64,000 bases of DNA from JAPOXR01 sp965219635 (lineage in GTDB: Bacteria > Pseudomonadota > Alphaproteobacteria > Rhodobacterales > Rhodobacteraceae): positions 3,410,001 through 3,474,000 of the forward strand of contig OZ244783.1 of the NCBI GenBank assembly GCA_965219635.1. The letters are read 5' to 3'. The notes beneath the pieces were generated by a model that had not been told where the DNA came from, made no database searches, and was given only the letters and a program-made list of their open reading frames with translations. Below are positions 52,558-60,452 of the stretch, piece after piece (positions within the stretch are counted from its first letter, which is position 1; each line of letters begins with the position of its first letter). Both the position numbers and the translations under genes were made by a program.

Positions 52558-53025
52558 ATGAGGGGGAAGGTGACCGTGGCCGAAGCACCAGAGTTCGAAA
52601 TTGGCGATGTGTCCCCCGAACAGGCTTGGGAGGAACTTGCAGCCGATCCGCGGTCGGTGCTGATTGATGTTCGAACTGTTCCCGAATGGGCCTTTGTCGG
52701 AGTGCCTGATCTGGCCCCGCTCGGCAAGTCAGTGATTTTTGCTGAATGGCGTTGCTATCCGGGAATGGGGTGCAATCCCGCCTTCGTTTCGGAAGTTGAG
52801 ACCCGTCTCGGTGAAGACTGGCCAGCAACAGCCTATTTCATTTGCCGTTCCGGCTCGCGGTCGCGGGAAGCCGCGGCGGAGTTTTCCGCTGCGGCGCGAC
52901 AGTCGGGAAGGCGCGTCAGATGTTTCAATGTGGCGGAAGGGTTCGAAGGGGATCTGGATGCCAACGGGCGCAGAGGCAGTGCCAACGGCTGGAAGCGCGC
53001 CGGCCTCTCCTGGAAGCAGTCCTGA
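52558..53025 (+). CDS. Rhodanese-like domain protein
   Basis: About 155 residues. Rhodanese features: ADPRSVLIDVRTVPEWAFVG and the active-site loop YFICRSGSRSREAA with the catalytic cysteine, ending in VRCFNVAEGFEGDLDANGRR. It should carry persulfide sulfur. The start is uncertain: ATG 52558 gives MRGKVTVAEAPEFEIG, but GTG at 52570 or 52576 behind the AGGGGGAAGG stretch is equally possible. It ends 39 bases before dnaA and may be co-transcribed. Confidence 0.82.
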   Translation: MRGKVTVAEAPEFEIGDVSPEQAWEELAADPRSVLIDVRTVPEWAFVGVPDLAPLGKSVIFAEWRCYPGMGCNPAFVSEVETRLGEDWPATAYFICRSGSRSREAAAEFSAAARQSGRRVRCFNVAEGFEGDLDANGRRGSANGWKRAGLSWKQS

Positions 53026-53064
53026 TATGCGGCAAGACGAAACTCACGGTTCAGGAGTGGATTT

Positions 53065-54396
53065 GTGACGGATATCTGGGGACAGGTCAGGCAACGATTG
53101 GCAAAAACAATTGCTCCAGAGGACTTCAGAAACTGGATCAACAAGATCGACCTCAAGGGCATTGACGGTGGAGTCGTCATTCTGGAGGCGCCGACCAGGT
53201 TTTGCGGCGAGTGGGTTTCCAGGACTTATGGAGACCGGATACTCCGGTCGGTCAGGCAGATTGAACCGGGGGTCGTAGACCTCGAGTTTGTCATAGGGAG
53301 TCCACCAGCGCAGCCTGCCAACAGTCCAACGCCGACTGCTGCCCCAGGTGGAACCGAACTCCAGGGCAGCAATCTGATACCAAGATTCACCTTCCCAGAG
53401 TTCGTGGTAGGGAAGTCGAACGCTGTTGCGCATGCGGCGGCGGTTCGAGTGGCCAGGGAGGATCAGGTCGCCTTCAACCCGCTCTTCCTCTACGGCCAGG
53501 TCGGGCACGGTAAGACCCATCTGATGCATGCGATCGGCTGGGCGCTCAAGGAGAAGGAACCGGATATCAAGCTGATCTATCTTTCTGCGGAGCAGTTCAT
53601 GCATCAGTTCATCCGGGCCTTGCGGACACAGAGCATGCTGGACTTCAAGGAGTTGTTCAGGTCAGTCAATGTGCTGCTGGTCGACGATGTGCAGTTCATT
53701 GCCGGCAAGGAGTCAACGCAGGAAGAGTTCTTTCACACCTTCAACACACTTGTGGGTCAGGACAAACGGATCGTTCTCACCGGCGACCGTTCTCCGGGAA
53801 AGATCGAGGGTCTGGAAGCCCGTATCCGTTCGCGGCTTCAGTCGGGCCTGGTGATCGAACTGCATCCTGCCGATTACGAACTGCGCCTTGGCATCCTGCA
53901 GCAGAAGTCGGAGGCGTTGTGCCGGAACAAGCCGGGGCTGGTGTTCAGGCCAGGTGTTCTGGAATTTCTGGCCCGCCGGATAATCAGCAATGTGCGCGTG
54001 CTGGAGGGAGCGCTCAATCGGTTGGCCGCAGCGCATTCCTATCTGAAGGTTGATATCGACCTTGATCTGGCAAGAGCCGAACTGGCCGACATCTTGAGGG
54101 ACGCCGACCAATGGACCGGTGTCAGGGAGATCATCAGGACCGTAGCGGACTACTATAATCTCAAGCCTGGTGAAATTACCGGCAAGCGGCGCGCCCGCAG
54201 CGTAGTCCGGCCGAGGCAGATTGCCATCTTCATGGCGAAGATGCTGACCACAAAGTCGCTGCCGGACATCGGCCGTGAATTCAACCGCGACCATACGACG
54301 GTCATCTATTCGATCCAGCGGGTCGAGAAAATGATTGCGACCGACGGTACGATTGCCGAGGATATCGAAATCATTCGCAGGCGTCTTGAGTCCTGA
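53065..54396 (+). CDS. dnaA: DnaA, chromosomal replication initiator
   Basis: 443 residues from GTG 53065. Domain I TDIWGQVRQRLAKTIAPEDF; a proline-rich linker; AAA+ Walker A FLYGQVGHGKTHLMHAIGW; Walker B NVLLVDDVQFIAGKESTQEE; and the C-terminal DNA-binding signature FNRDHTTVIYSIQRVEKM. It opens oriC. dnaN and recF follow on the same strand, the ancestral bacterial order. No DnaA-box cluster was seen immediately around it. Confidence 0.98.
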   Translation: MTDIWGQVRQRLAKTIAPEDFRNWINKIDLKGIDGGVVILEAPTRFCGEWVSRTYGDRILRSVRQIEPGVVDLEFVIGSPPAQPANSPTPTAAPGGTELQGSNLIPRFTFPEFVVGKSNAVAHAAAVRVAREDQVAFNPLFLYGQVGHGKTHLMHAIGWALKEKEPDIKLIYLSAEQFMHQFIRALRTQSMLDFKELFRSVNVLLVDDVQFIAGKESTQEEFFHTFNTLVGQDKRIVLTGDRSPGKIEGLEARIRSRLQSGLVIELHPADYELRLGILQQKSEALCRNKPGLVFRPGVLEFLARRIISNVRVLEGALNRLAAAHSYLKVDIDLDLARAELADILRDADQWTGVREIIRTVADYYNLKPGEITGKRRARSVVRPRQIAIFMAKMLTTKSLPDIGREFNRDHTTVIYSIQRVEKMIATDGTIAEDIEIIRRRLES

Positions 54397-54637
54397 ACAG
54401 AAACCGGTTTCGCAATGCTGCGAGCCATGGCGCGTGTAATCCCCATCATTCTTTACCGAGCCATATCCGAGCCGCTTCTGGCAAGCGCCTTCGATCTTCC
54501 GAGGCCGCGGTGTCACGCCTTCTGCGGGCCTTGGCTGGAACGCGGACACGCCACTTGTCGCGGGTTATTCGGCGTATCTTTCCCTGCTCACAATTTTCGG
54601 CTAGGGAAGAGCGCTTTCATTGCAAGGGTCAGTTTCA

Positions 54638-55759
54638 GTGAAATTCAAGATTGAATCCCAGCACCTCAGGCAGGCTTCCACATGGACAAGGTCGGTCACA
54701 GAGAACATCCAGACAGACAGGATGCTCGGCTGTCTCCTGGTGGAGGCAGGGACCGACAGCATCAAGTTCAGGAGCACGGACAGGAACCTGGAAATGGAGT
54801 GCCGTATTCCGGCCGTCTGTGAATCAACCGGTTCCATCACCGTAATGGCAAAGACGCTCAACGACTTCGCCCGACGCGTTCCCGATGGCGCGCAGCTTTA
54901 TTTTGAGCATGACTACGAAAAGAGCCGGCTCACGATAACCTCAAACCGCACGAAGGCGACACTTCCGACGCTGCCAAGCGCGGATTTTCCGCAGATGGCC
55001 TCCGAGGACTACACGACCAGTTTCGAGATCGGGGCCGAGACCCTTGGACGGCTGCTGGAGAAGTCGCGGATTGCGGTGTGCCAGGACCCGTCGAGGGACT
55101 ATCTTTGCGGTGTGAACATGCATGTCGTGCGCCTGGAAGAAGGCAGGTTCCTCCGCTGCATTGCAACCGACGGCTTCATGATGGCCATCGCCGACACAGA
55201 TGTGCCGGAAGGGCTCGAGGAGATGCCAACCACCCTCATTCCGACCAAGGCAGTCGGAGAAGCCATCAAGGTCTTTGCGCATGGCGGAGAGCCCGTCCAG
55301 GTCTCATTCTCTGAAGGGAAGATCCGGTTTGCCAACCAGCAGGCGTCCCTCTCGTCGCGGCTTCTGAACAAGAGAGACTATCCAGACTACTTCAAGCTCA
55401 TTCCGAATAACAATCCGCACTCGCTGAAAGTTGACTCGGCCATGATGAAGGAGGCTCTTCTTCGAGTCTCGGTCGTTGCCGACAGGTTCGAACGCATTGT
55501 CATATTCGAAATCAAAGAGGACATCCTGCGGATGACGGTTCAGGATCCGCAGGAAGGGGTGATTACAGAGGAGTTGCCGGTCGATTTTCCCCTTGAGAGC
55601 TACCGGATCGGATTCAAGATCGCGTTGATGGCGTCAATCATCGACCAGGTTGGCGAGGGCGAACTGGTCATCAAGTGTCAACCTACCCCGGGCGCCGTCA
55701 AGATCACTGGCGAGAACGATGACAACCTTCTGTTTCTGTTGATGCCAAAGAAAATCTGA
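54638..55759 (+). CDS. dnaN: DnaN, DNA polymerase III sliding clamp
   Basis: 373 residues from GTG 54638, giving the standard start MKFKIESQHLRQASTWT; the frame is open six codons further. Clamp-family segments include LPTLPSADFPQMASEDYTT, RLLEKSRIAVCQDPSRDYL and the terminal NLLFLLMPKKI. The homodimer tethers polymerases to DNA. The ~240 bases between dnaA and dnaN contain nothing recognised. Confidence 0.97.
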   Translation: MKFKIESQHLRQASTWTRSVTENIQTDRMLGCLLVEAGTDSIKFRSTDRNLEMECRIPAVCESTGSITVMAKTLNDFARRVPDGAQLYFEHDYEKSRLTITSNRTKATLPTLPSADFPQMASEDYTTSFEIGAETLGRLLEKSRIAVCQDPSRDYLCGVNMHVVRLEEGRFLRCIATDGFMMAIADTDVPEGLEEMPTTLIPTKAVGEAIKVFAHGGEPVQVSFSEGKIRFANQQASLSSRLLNKRDYPDYFKLIPNNNPHSLKVDSAMMKEALLRVSVVADRFERIVIFEIKEDILRMTVQDPQEGVITEELPVDFPLESYRIGFKIALMASIIDQVGEGELVIKCQPTPGAVKITGENDDNLLFLLMPKKI

Positions 55760-55772
55760 CATCGGTGCGCCG

Positions 55773-56912
55773 ATGCCGGAACTTGCTACTGGCCTGCCTT
55801 CCTGCCGGTTCACGGAACTCCGCCTCGGGCAGTTCCGCTCCTATACGACGGCAAGACTGGAACTTGATGGCCGGCCAGTTACACTGATCGGACCAAACGG
55901 TTCGGGAAAGACCGGAATTCTGGAAGCTGCTTCGCTGTTCTCGCCGGGGCGGGGACTTCGGCGGGCGGCGCCCGCCGATCTGGCATGCCGTCGGCACGGC
56001 GCCGAATGGCAGGTGGCGGCCCGGCTGGTGGAAGACGGTTTGGAGCGGCAACTCGTCACACGGTATCAGGGAACGGCCGGACGGCGGGTGGAAATAGAGG
56101 GCAAGGCCTCCCGCCAGCTGGATCTCGGGAAGCTGGTAAGGATCGTCTGGTTCGTGCCTGCCATGGACCGGCTCTGGACCGACGCCAGCGACGGACGGCG
56201 CAAGTTCCTTGACAGGATGGCAATGGGCTTCTTCCCGGCGCACGCCGAGCATGTGATCAACTACGAGAAGTCCATGCGCGAGAGGAACCGCCTCATCAGG
56301 GACGGCCGGCGCATCGAGGGCTGGTTGGACGCCATTGAACGCCAGATGGCGGAATACGGGGCGTCGATTTCGGCCGGAAGACAGCGTGCCGTGGACATGC
56401 TCCAATCGGGTGCCCGCCAGGCTGTCGAAGGCTTCCCGGCAGCGAGGCTGGAAATGACTGCCCCCGAAGGGTCATGTGGCAATTCCACCGATGCGGAGGA
56501 GATTGCCGAAGCGCTGGCACGGGGCCGGAACAGGGATTTTGCCGCAGGCCGAACTCTGACCGGGCCGCACCGGGCTGATTTGCTAGCAGTCCACGATGTA
56601 CGGGGCATGGAGGCAAGCAACTGTTCGACGGGGGAGCAAAAGGCGCTGCTGCTGTCGATCATCCTGGCCAACGCCAGGGCAATCAAGGAATTCTGTGGTG
56701 GACCGCCCGTCCTCCTGTTTGACGAAGTGGCAGCCCATCTTGATGCGGACCGGCGCGATGCGCTGTTTGTCGAAATCTGCCGCCTGAATGTACAGGCCTG
56801 GTTGACCGGCACGCAGGCCGACTATTTCGCCTCGCTTGGACAGCAGACCCAATGGTTCAAGGTATCGGAAACCGACGGGCAATCGGCGGTCGCGGAAGCT
56901 GAGGCGCCATAG
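55773..56912 (+). CDS. recF: RecF, recombination mediator ATPase
   Basis: 379 residues from ATG 55773. FTELRLGQFRSYTTARLEL, Walker A TLIGPNGSGKTGILEAASLF, WFVPAMDRLWTDASDGRRKF, signature CSTGEQKALLLSIILANARA and Walker B PVLLFDEVAAHLD are the RecF hallmarks. It loads RecA at gaps. gyrB, which often follows, is not here; a tRNA gene comes next instead. Confidence 0.96.
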   Translation: MPELATGLPSCRFTELRLGQFRSYTTARLELDGRPVTLIGPNGSGKTGILEAASLFSPGRGLRRAAPADLACRRHGAEWQVAARLVEDGLERQLVTRYQGTAGRRVEIEGKASRQLDLGKLVRIVWFVPAMDRLWTDASDGRRKFLDRMAMGFFPAHAEHVINYEKSMRERNRLIRDGRRIEGWLDAIERQMAEYGASISAGRQRAVDMLQSGARQAVEGFPAARLEMTAPEGSCGNSTDAEEIAEALARGRNRDFAAGRTLTGPHRADLLAVHDVRGMEASNCSTGEQKALLLSIILANARAIKEFCGGPPVLLFDEVAAHLDADRRDALFVEICRLNVQAWLTGTQADYFASLGQQTQWFKVSETDGQSAVAEAEAP

Positions 56913-56994
56913 CCGATCCGTTCCAGGCGCGCCCATACGCAAACTCGTCTCACTCACCCCAGCGGTTGGGTCAATGAGTGTAATCCATAGAGGC

Positions 56995-57070
56995 TGGTGC
57001 CGCAGAAGGGACTCGAACCCCCGACCCATGCATTACGAATGCATTGCTCTACCAGCTGAGCTACTGCGGC
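56995..57070 (-). tRNA. tRNA-Thr (anticodon CGU)
   Basis: Read on the minus strand from 57070: acceptor GCCGCAG pairs with CTGCGGC before an encoded CCA. The D arm is AGCTCAGCTGGTAGAGC, the anticodon loop TTCGTAA closed by ATGCA/TGCAT, and the T arm GGGGGTTCGAGTCCC. Anticodon CGU reads the threonine codon ACG. 76 nt with no intron. CGU is the minor, specialised threonine anticodon. Confidence 0.97.
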
Positions 57071-57149
57071 TTGAGCCAGAGGTATCTAGCAACCCGCAAG
57101 AGGAATTTACAGAAGAAAGTGCGTCTGCAACCGGCATTGAAGCCGGGAC

Positions 57150-58577
57150 TCAGGATTGATCGGTTGCCGCCTCTTCCATGACCGCTGGAACGATAGCATC
57201 CGGAGCTGTCACCAGGAGCGGGAGCATGCCAGCCGATGAGTTGTGCATGTGCTCCGAACCTTCCGGTTCCTTCCAACTCAACTTGTCGAATGCCTCGCAT
57301 CTTTCGCAAAGCGGTTGCCATTCGGTGTGTACATGCCCGCATGAGTCGCATGTCCATTGGCGGCCCCGGGATGCAGACACGGCTCGCGTCAGCCAGCCGC
57401 GCACGACCGTGTCGTCTGCCCCGCTCCCACGCTCGACCGCGGCCATGATCACAAGTGACCTGACGGTTGGATTGACCTCGGCCAGCGAGCCTATTTCACG
57501 CCGAGCCTCGGGGAAGTCCTCGTCGGCGATAAGAACTTCGGCCATGATCATCCGGGCCTCAGGATCCTGCCGTTGCTTTCCTAGCAACTTGGTGAATCTC
57601 CAGCGCCTGTCCTTGGGTGACTCTTCCGGGTCAATTTCGGCATACGCCGCAGCCAGATCGGGATGCGCCCCCTGGCTCCAGGCCTTCTGAATGATCTTGG
57701 TTGCCGCCTTCTTGTTGCCTTCTCTGCACTTGATCTTTGCTGCTGCAACAGCCGCCGGAACCAGCCCCGGGCACTCGCGGTTTGCTGCCAGGATGAGTTG
57801 TTCTCCCTCGGCCTGCTCTTCCTTATCAAGCAATTCCCGGCCATTGACGTAGCCCAGAACGGCCTTCTGCCTTCCATAGACGGCGCGGGGGAGCCTTCCG
57901 TATCGCGATTTTGCGGCTAGTGTTGTTGCGGCGCCGGTCCAGTCCTCTTCAACGGACTGCAGTTTCAGAAGCGTATCCTGAACCTCTTCATGCCTGGGAT
58001 TGATTTCGAATGCCTTCTCGGCAAGTTTGAGAGCAGTCTGCAGGTCGCCCTGATCCAGCTTTTGCCGCAGCAGGCCTGCCAGGCCGGCAAACCTTGTCTC
58101 ATCATGCTTGAGCAATTCCTTGTAGTGCGCAAGCGCCTTTCCCGGGTCTCCCGACCGTTCCGCCGCCTGCGCCGCGATTATGCCGGTCAGTTCCGGCCGT
58201 TTCAGCAACTTCTCGGCGCGAACGGCCTTCGTCAACGCCAACCTTGAATCGCCCGAGGCCAATGCCACCAGGCTTCCGGCCACGGCTTCGAAACCCCGTT
58301 GCTCGCGGTTCTTGTTCAGATACCGGGAAAGAGCGGTTTCGTCGCCGACGATGAAGCGGAGAAACGCATGAATCAGGCCTGCGAGGTAGAAGAATAACCA
58401 GAAGGCCGGAAACAAGAGGACGATGCCGACGGCCAGGGTAACGGGAGCCATGATGATCTCCCAACCGGCGATTACGATCCTGATGTCGTCGCTCGTATCG
58501 GCCAGGATGGCAGCAAGCACGCTGAGTGCTGCTACGGCAATCACGAACAGGACGATTTTCGTCATTGACCAGATCAT
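57150..58577 (-). CDS. hemY: HemY-like inner-membrane TPR protein
   Basis: About 475 residues from ATG 58577 (MIWSMTKIVLFVIAVAAL), 7 bases after the mitofilin-family stop; ATG 58565 is an alternative. Two hydrophobic N-terminal segments, the HemY_N domain (ETALSRYLNKNREQRGFEAV), tetratricopeptide-like helices through the middle, and a C-terminal zinc-ribbon-like WTCDSCGHVHTEWQPLCERC. The family accompanies haem genes in Alphaproteobacteria, but its role is poorly defined and it is not the protoporphyrinogen oxidase of the same name. Confidence 0.88.
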   Translation of the reverse strand: MIWSMTKIVLFVIAVAALSVLAAILADTSDDIRIVIAGWEIIMAPVTLAVGIVLLFPAFWLFFYLAGLIHAFLRFIVGDETALSRYLNKNREQRGFEAVAGSLVALASGDSRLALTKAVRAEKLLKRPELTGIIAAQAAERSGDPGKALAHYKELLKHDETRFAGLAGLLRQKLDQGDLQTALKLAEKAFEINPRHEEVQDTLLKLQSVEEDWTGAATTLAAKSRYGRLPRAVYGRQKAVLGYVNGRELLDKEEQAEGEQLILAANRECPGLVPAAVAAAKIKCREGNKKAATKIIQKAWSQGAHPDLAAAYAEIDPEESPKDRRWRFTKLLGKQRQDPEARMIMAEVLIADEDFPEARREIGSLAEVNPTVRSLVIMAAVERGSGADDTVVRGWLTRAVSASRGRQWTCDSCGHVHTEWQPLCERCEAFDKLSWKEPEGSEHMHNSSAGMLPLLVTAPDAIVPAVMEEAATDQS

Positions 58578-58584
58578 GGAAGTG

Positions 58585-59940
58585 TCACGGTCCTGTGTTC
58601 GGCGTTCCCAGCATGGCATCCAGGGCTGCCAATACCGAAAGGCGCGCCTCACCAGCTGCAATCCAGCTAGTGAAGACCGCTTGCGCTGATGGAGGAAGCT
58701 CGCCAAGAGTTGCAAGAGTTCCGTCGAGATCGCCTTCAGCGAGGCTGGATTCCGCCCGGGACAGTACTTCCGCCGGGCCGGTACCTTCCTGCGGAGTCAG
58801 AGGGCGAACCTGCACCAGAGAACCTATCAGTTCCATGACTCCGCCGCTGGCCTCACCGTCATCAGCCGTATTCGTCCGGATGGCCTCTCTTGCAAGCTGG
58901 CCGAATGAGCGCTGCAATTCGTCAAGAGTTGCTACACCCGATGCGGCGTGTTCCATGACTATTTCTGGCATTTCGGCATCAGTCAATCCGGCCTCCTGAA
59001 GTAACGCCTGATAGGGGGCTCCTGTTTCGACAGCAGCGCGGACACCGATTAGTACCATCGACCTGATTGCCGGTGTATCAACCGGTCCTTGCGCCGCCAG
59101 TTCGGCGATTGCCAGTTCGAGCTGTGCCAGCCGCTGCTGGCTGCCTGAATAATCCGAGACCTGAGAGGCATTGCTTTCCAGCTGCTCAAGCCGGCCTGCC
59201 AGAGACTCGACATCTGTCCTGGCGGCAAGCTCATCAATCGGGATATCTGCGCCTGTATCCAGTTCGGAAACCATGCCTGCGAGCGCATCAAGCCTTTGCT
59301 GCAATTGGGCGATTGCCTGGTTGGCGGTTTCTGGATCCGCATTGCCGTCGATTGGCGCCAGCTGGACGGATGATTGTTCAATTTCTGTCAGTTTCAGTCC
59401 GAGTTCCTCAACCTGGGCCCTGAGCTGTTCGACGTCATTGCCCAAGGCAGCTGTTGACTCGGTGGAGTCACTGACGAGGCGCTGGATCTCGCTGCCGACC
59501 CGCGAAAGGCCAGTCTCCAGGTCGTTCGCAAGCGCGATTACCTGCTCTTCATTGGCGAGTGGCGCAAGCTGGCCAGAAAGTGAGTCCAGTTCGGTTTGAA
59601 GTTCCGCGATCTTTTGGTTCTGTTCTGCGACTTCACCGGAAAAATCGACCGTGGCGCTCTCGATCACATATGTCCGCAACACGATCGTAGTGATCACACC
59701 GGCGGCAGCGGCCACCACTCCAAACGCAACGGCCTTGACTGCGAGCATTGCAATCCTGTCAGAAAGGCCGGCAAACCGATGCCGAGGAGCGCCTCCAGAT
59801 CCTTCAGCCTCTGAGGCGCCATTCTCCTGCGCATTGGAGTTCTCTGAGAAGGAGGGCCCGCTGTCCAGGCTGGGTTCTTCTGGCTGCTTGCCAGTTTGGC
59901 CAGCTTCTGCTGGCGCAACCTGCGTTTCCCCTTTCTTCAC
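58585..59940 (-). CDS. Mitofilin-family (Mic60-like) inner-membrane protein
   Basis: 451 residues: a disordered acidic/glutamine-rich N-terminus, one membrane helix (AVKAVAFGVVAAAAGVITTI), a long coiled coil (for example VEQLRAQVEELGLKLTEIEQ) and a C-terminal mitofilin-like domain (GAPYQALLQEAGL). The alphaproteobacterial homologue of mitochondrial Mic60, which shapes inner membranes. It lies directly upstream of hemY as usual, but hemC and hemD are not next to it. Confidence 0.88.
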   Translation of the reverse strand: MKKGETQVAPAEAGQTGKQPEEPSLDSGPSFSENSNAQENGASEAEGSGGAPRHRFAGLSDRIAMLAVKAVAFGVVAAAAGVITTIVLRTYVIESATVDFSGEVAEQNQKIAELQTELDSLSGQLAPLANEEQVIALANDLETGLSRVGSEIQRLVSDSTESTAALGNDVEQLRAQVEELGLKLTEIEQSSVQLAPIDGNADPETANQAIAQLQQRLDALAGMVSELDTGADIPIDELAARTDVESLAGRLEQLESNASQVSDYSGSQQRLAQLELAIAELAAQGPVDTPAIRSMVLIGVRAAVETGAPYQALLQEAGLTDAEMPEIVMEHAASGVATLDELQRSFGQLAREAIRTNTADDGEASGGVMELIGSLVQVRPLTPQEGTGPAEVLSRAESSLAEGDLDGTLATLGELPPSAQAVFTSWIAAGEARLSVLAALDAMLGTPNTGP

Positions 59941-60452
59941 TTCTTCCGTCCTGAATAGGTGTGGGTCGGCGTCAACTCGTCTACCTTTTCCAAGTCTGTT
60001 TCTCCTGGCCGCCTGATCTGTTCACACCAGCCGCAAACCAAAGCGGACAACTGCCCCATATCGGTGTCTAACCACGATACTCTTGGCGGATTGTGTACAC
60101 GGCCCGGGCCAAGGATACCCAACCCAATATTCCGAGTTGAGATACCATGCTGGATGCATGAAACAAAGTGCGAGATGATGAATGCGGTGATTGGGAGACG
60201 AACCGCTGGTTCCCATTCACGGTGTTGACGCGCTGACCCGCGCACAGAGAAACGCCTTGCGAAGATTGGCTATCATCAAGCGCATCGGCGGGATGACCGA
60301 GCTCCGGAGAGCCTTAACGGCAGGGTCACCAGGACAAATCTCCGAGCCTGCCAAGATGAAGACATCGCCTGTGCGACCGTAGGCATGGCGTTACTGAAGG
60401 ACCAAAGCCGGGGCCCTTGGTACCCATCACAATACGCAGGCGACTCCCTCCA
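59941..60452. other. Intergenic region between autotransporter-like and mitofilin genes
   Basis: About 510 bases with no gene, RNA or strong hairpin recognised. It must include the mitofilin-hemY promoter on the minus strand, which I could not pinpoint. Confidence 0.4.

Noticed and set aside
51840..53064. Chromosomal origin upstream of dnaA
   Set aside because: No cluster of TTATCCACA-like boxes or AT-rich unwinding element was seen; calling oriC here would be unsupported.
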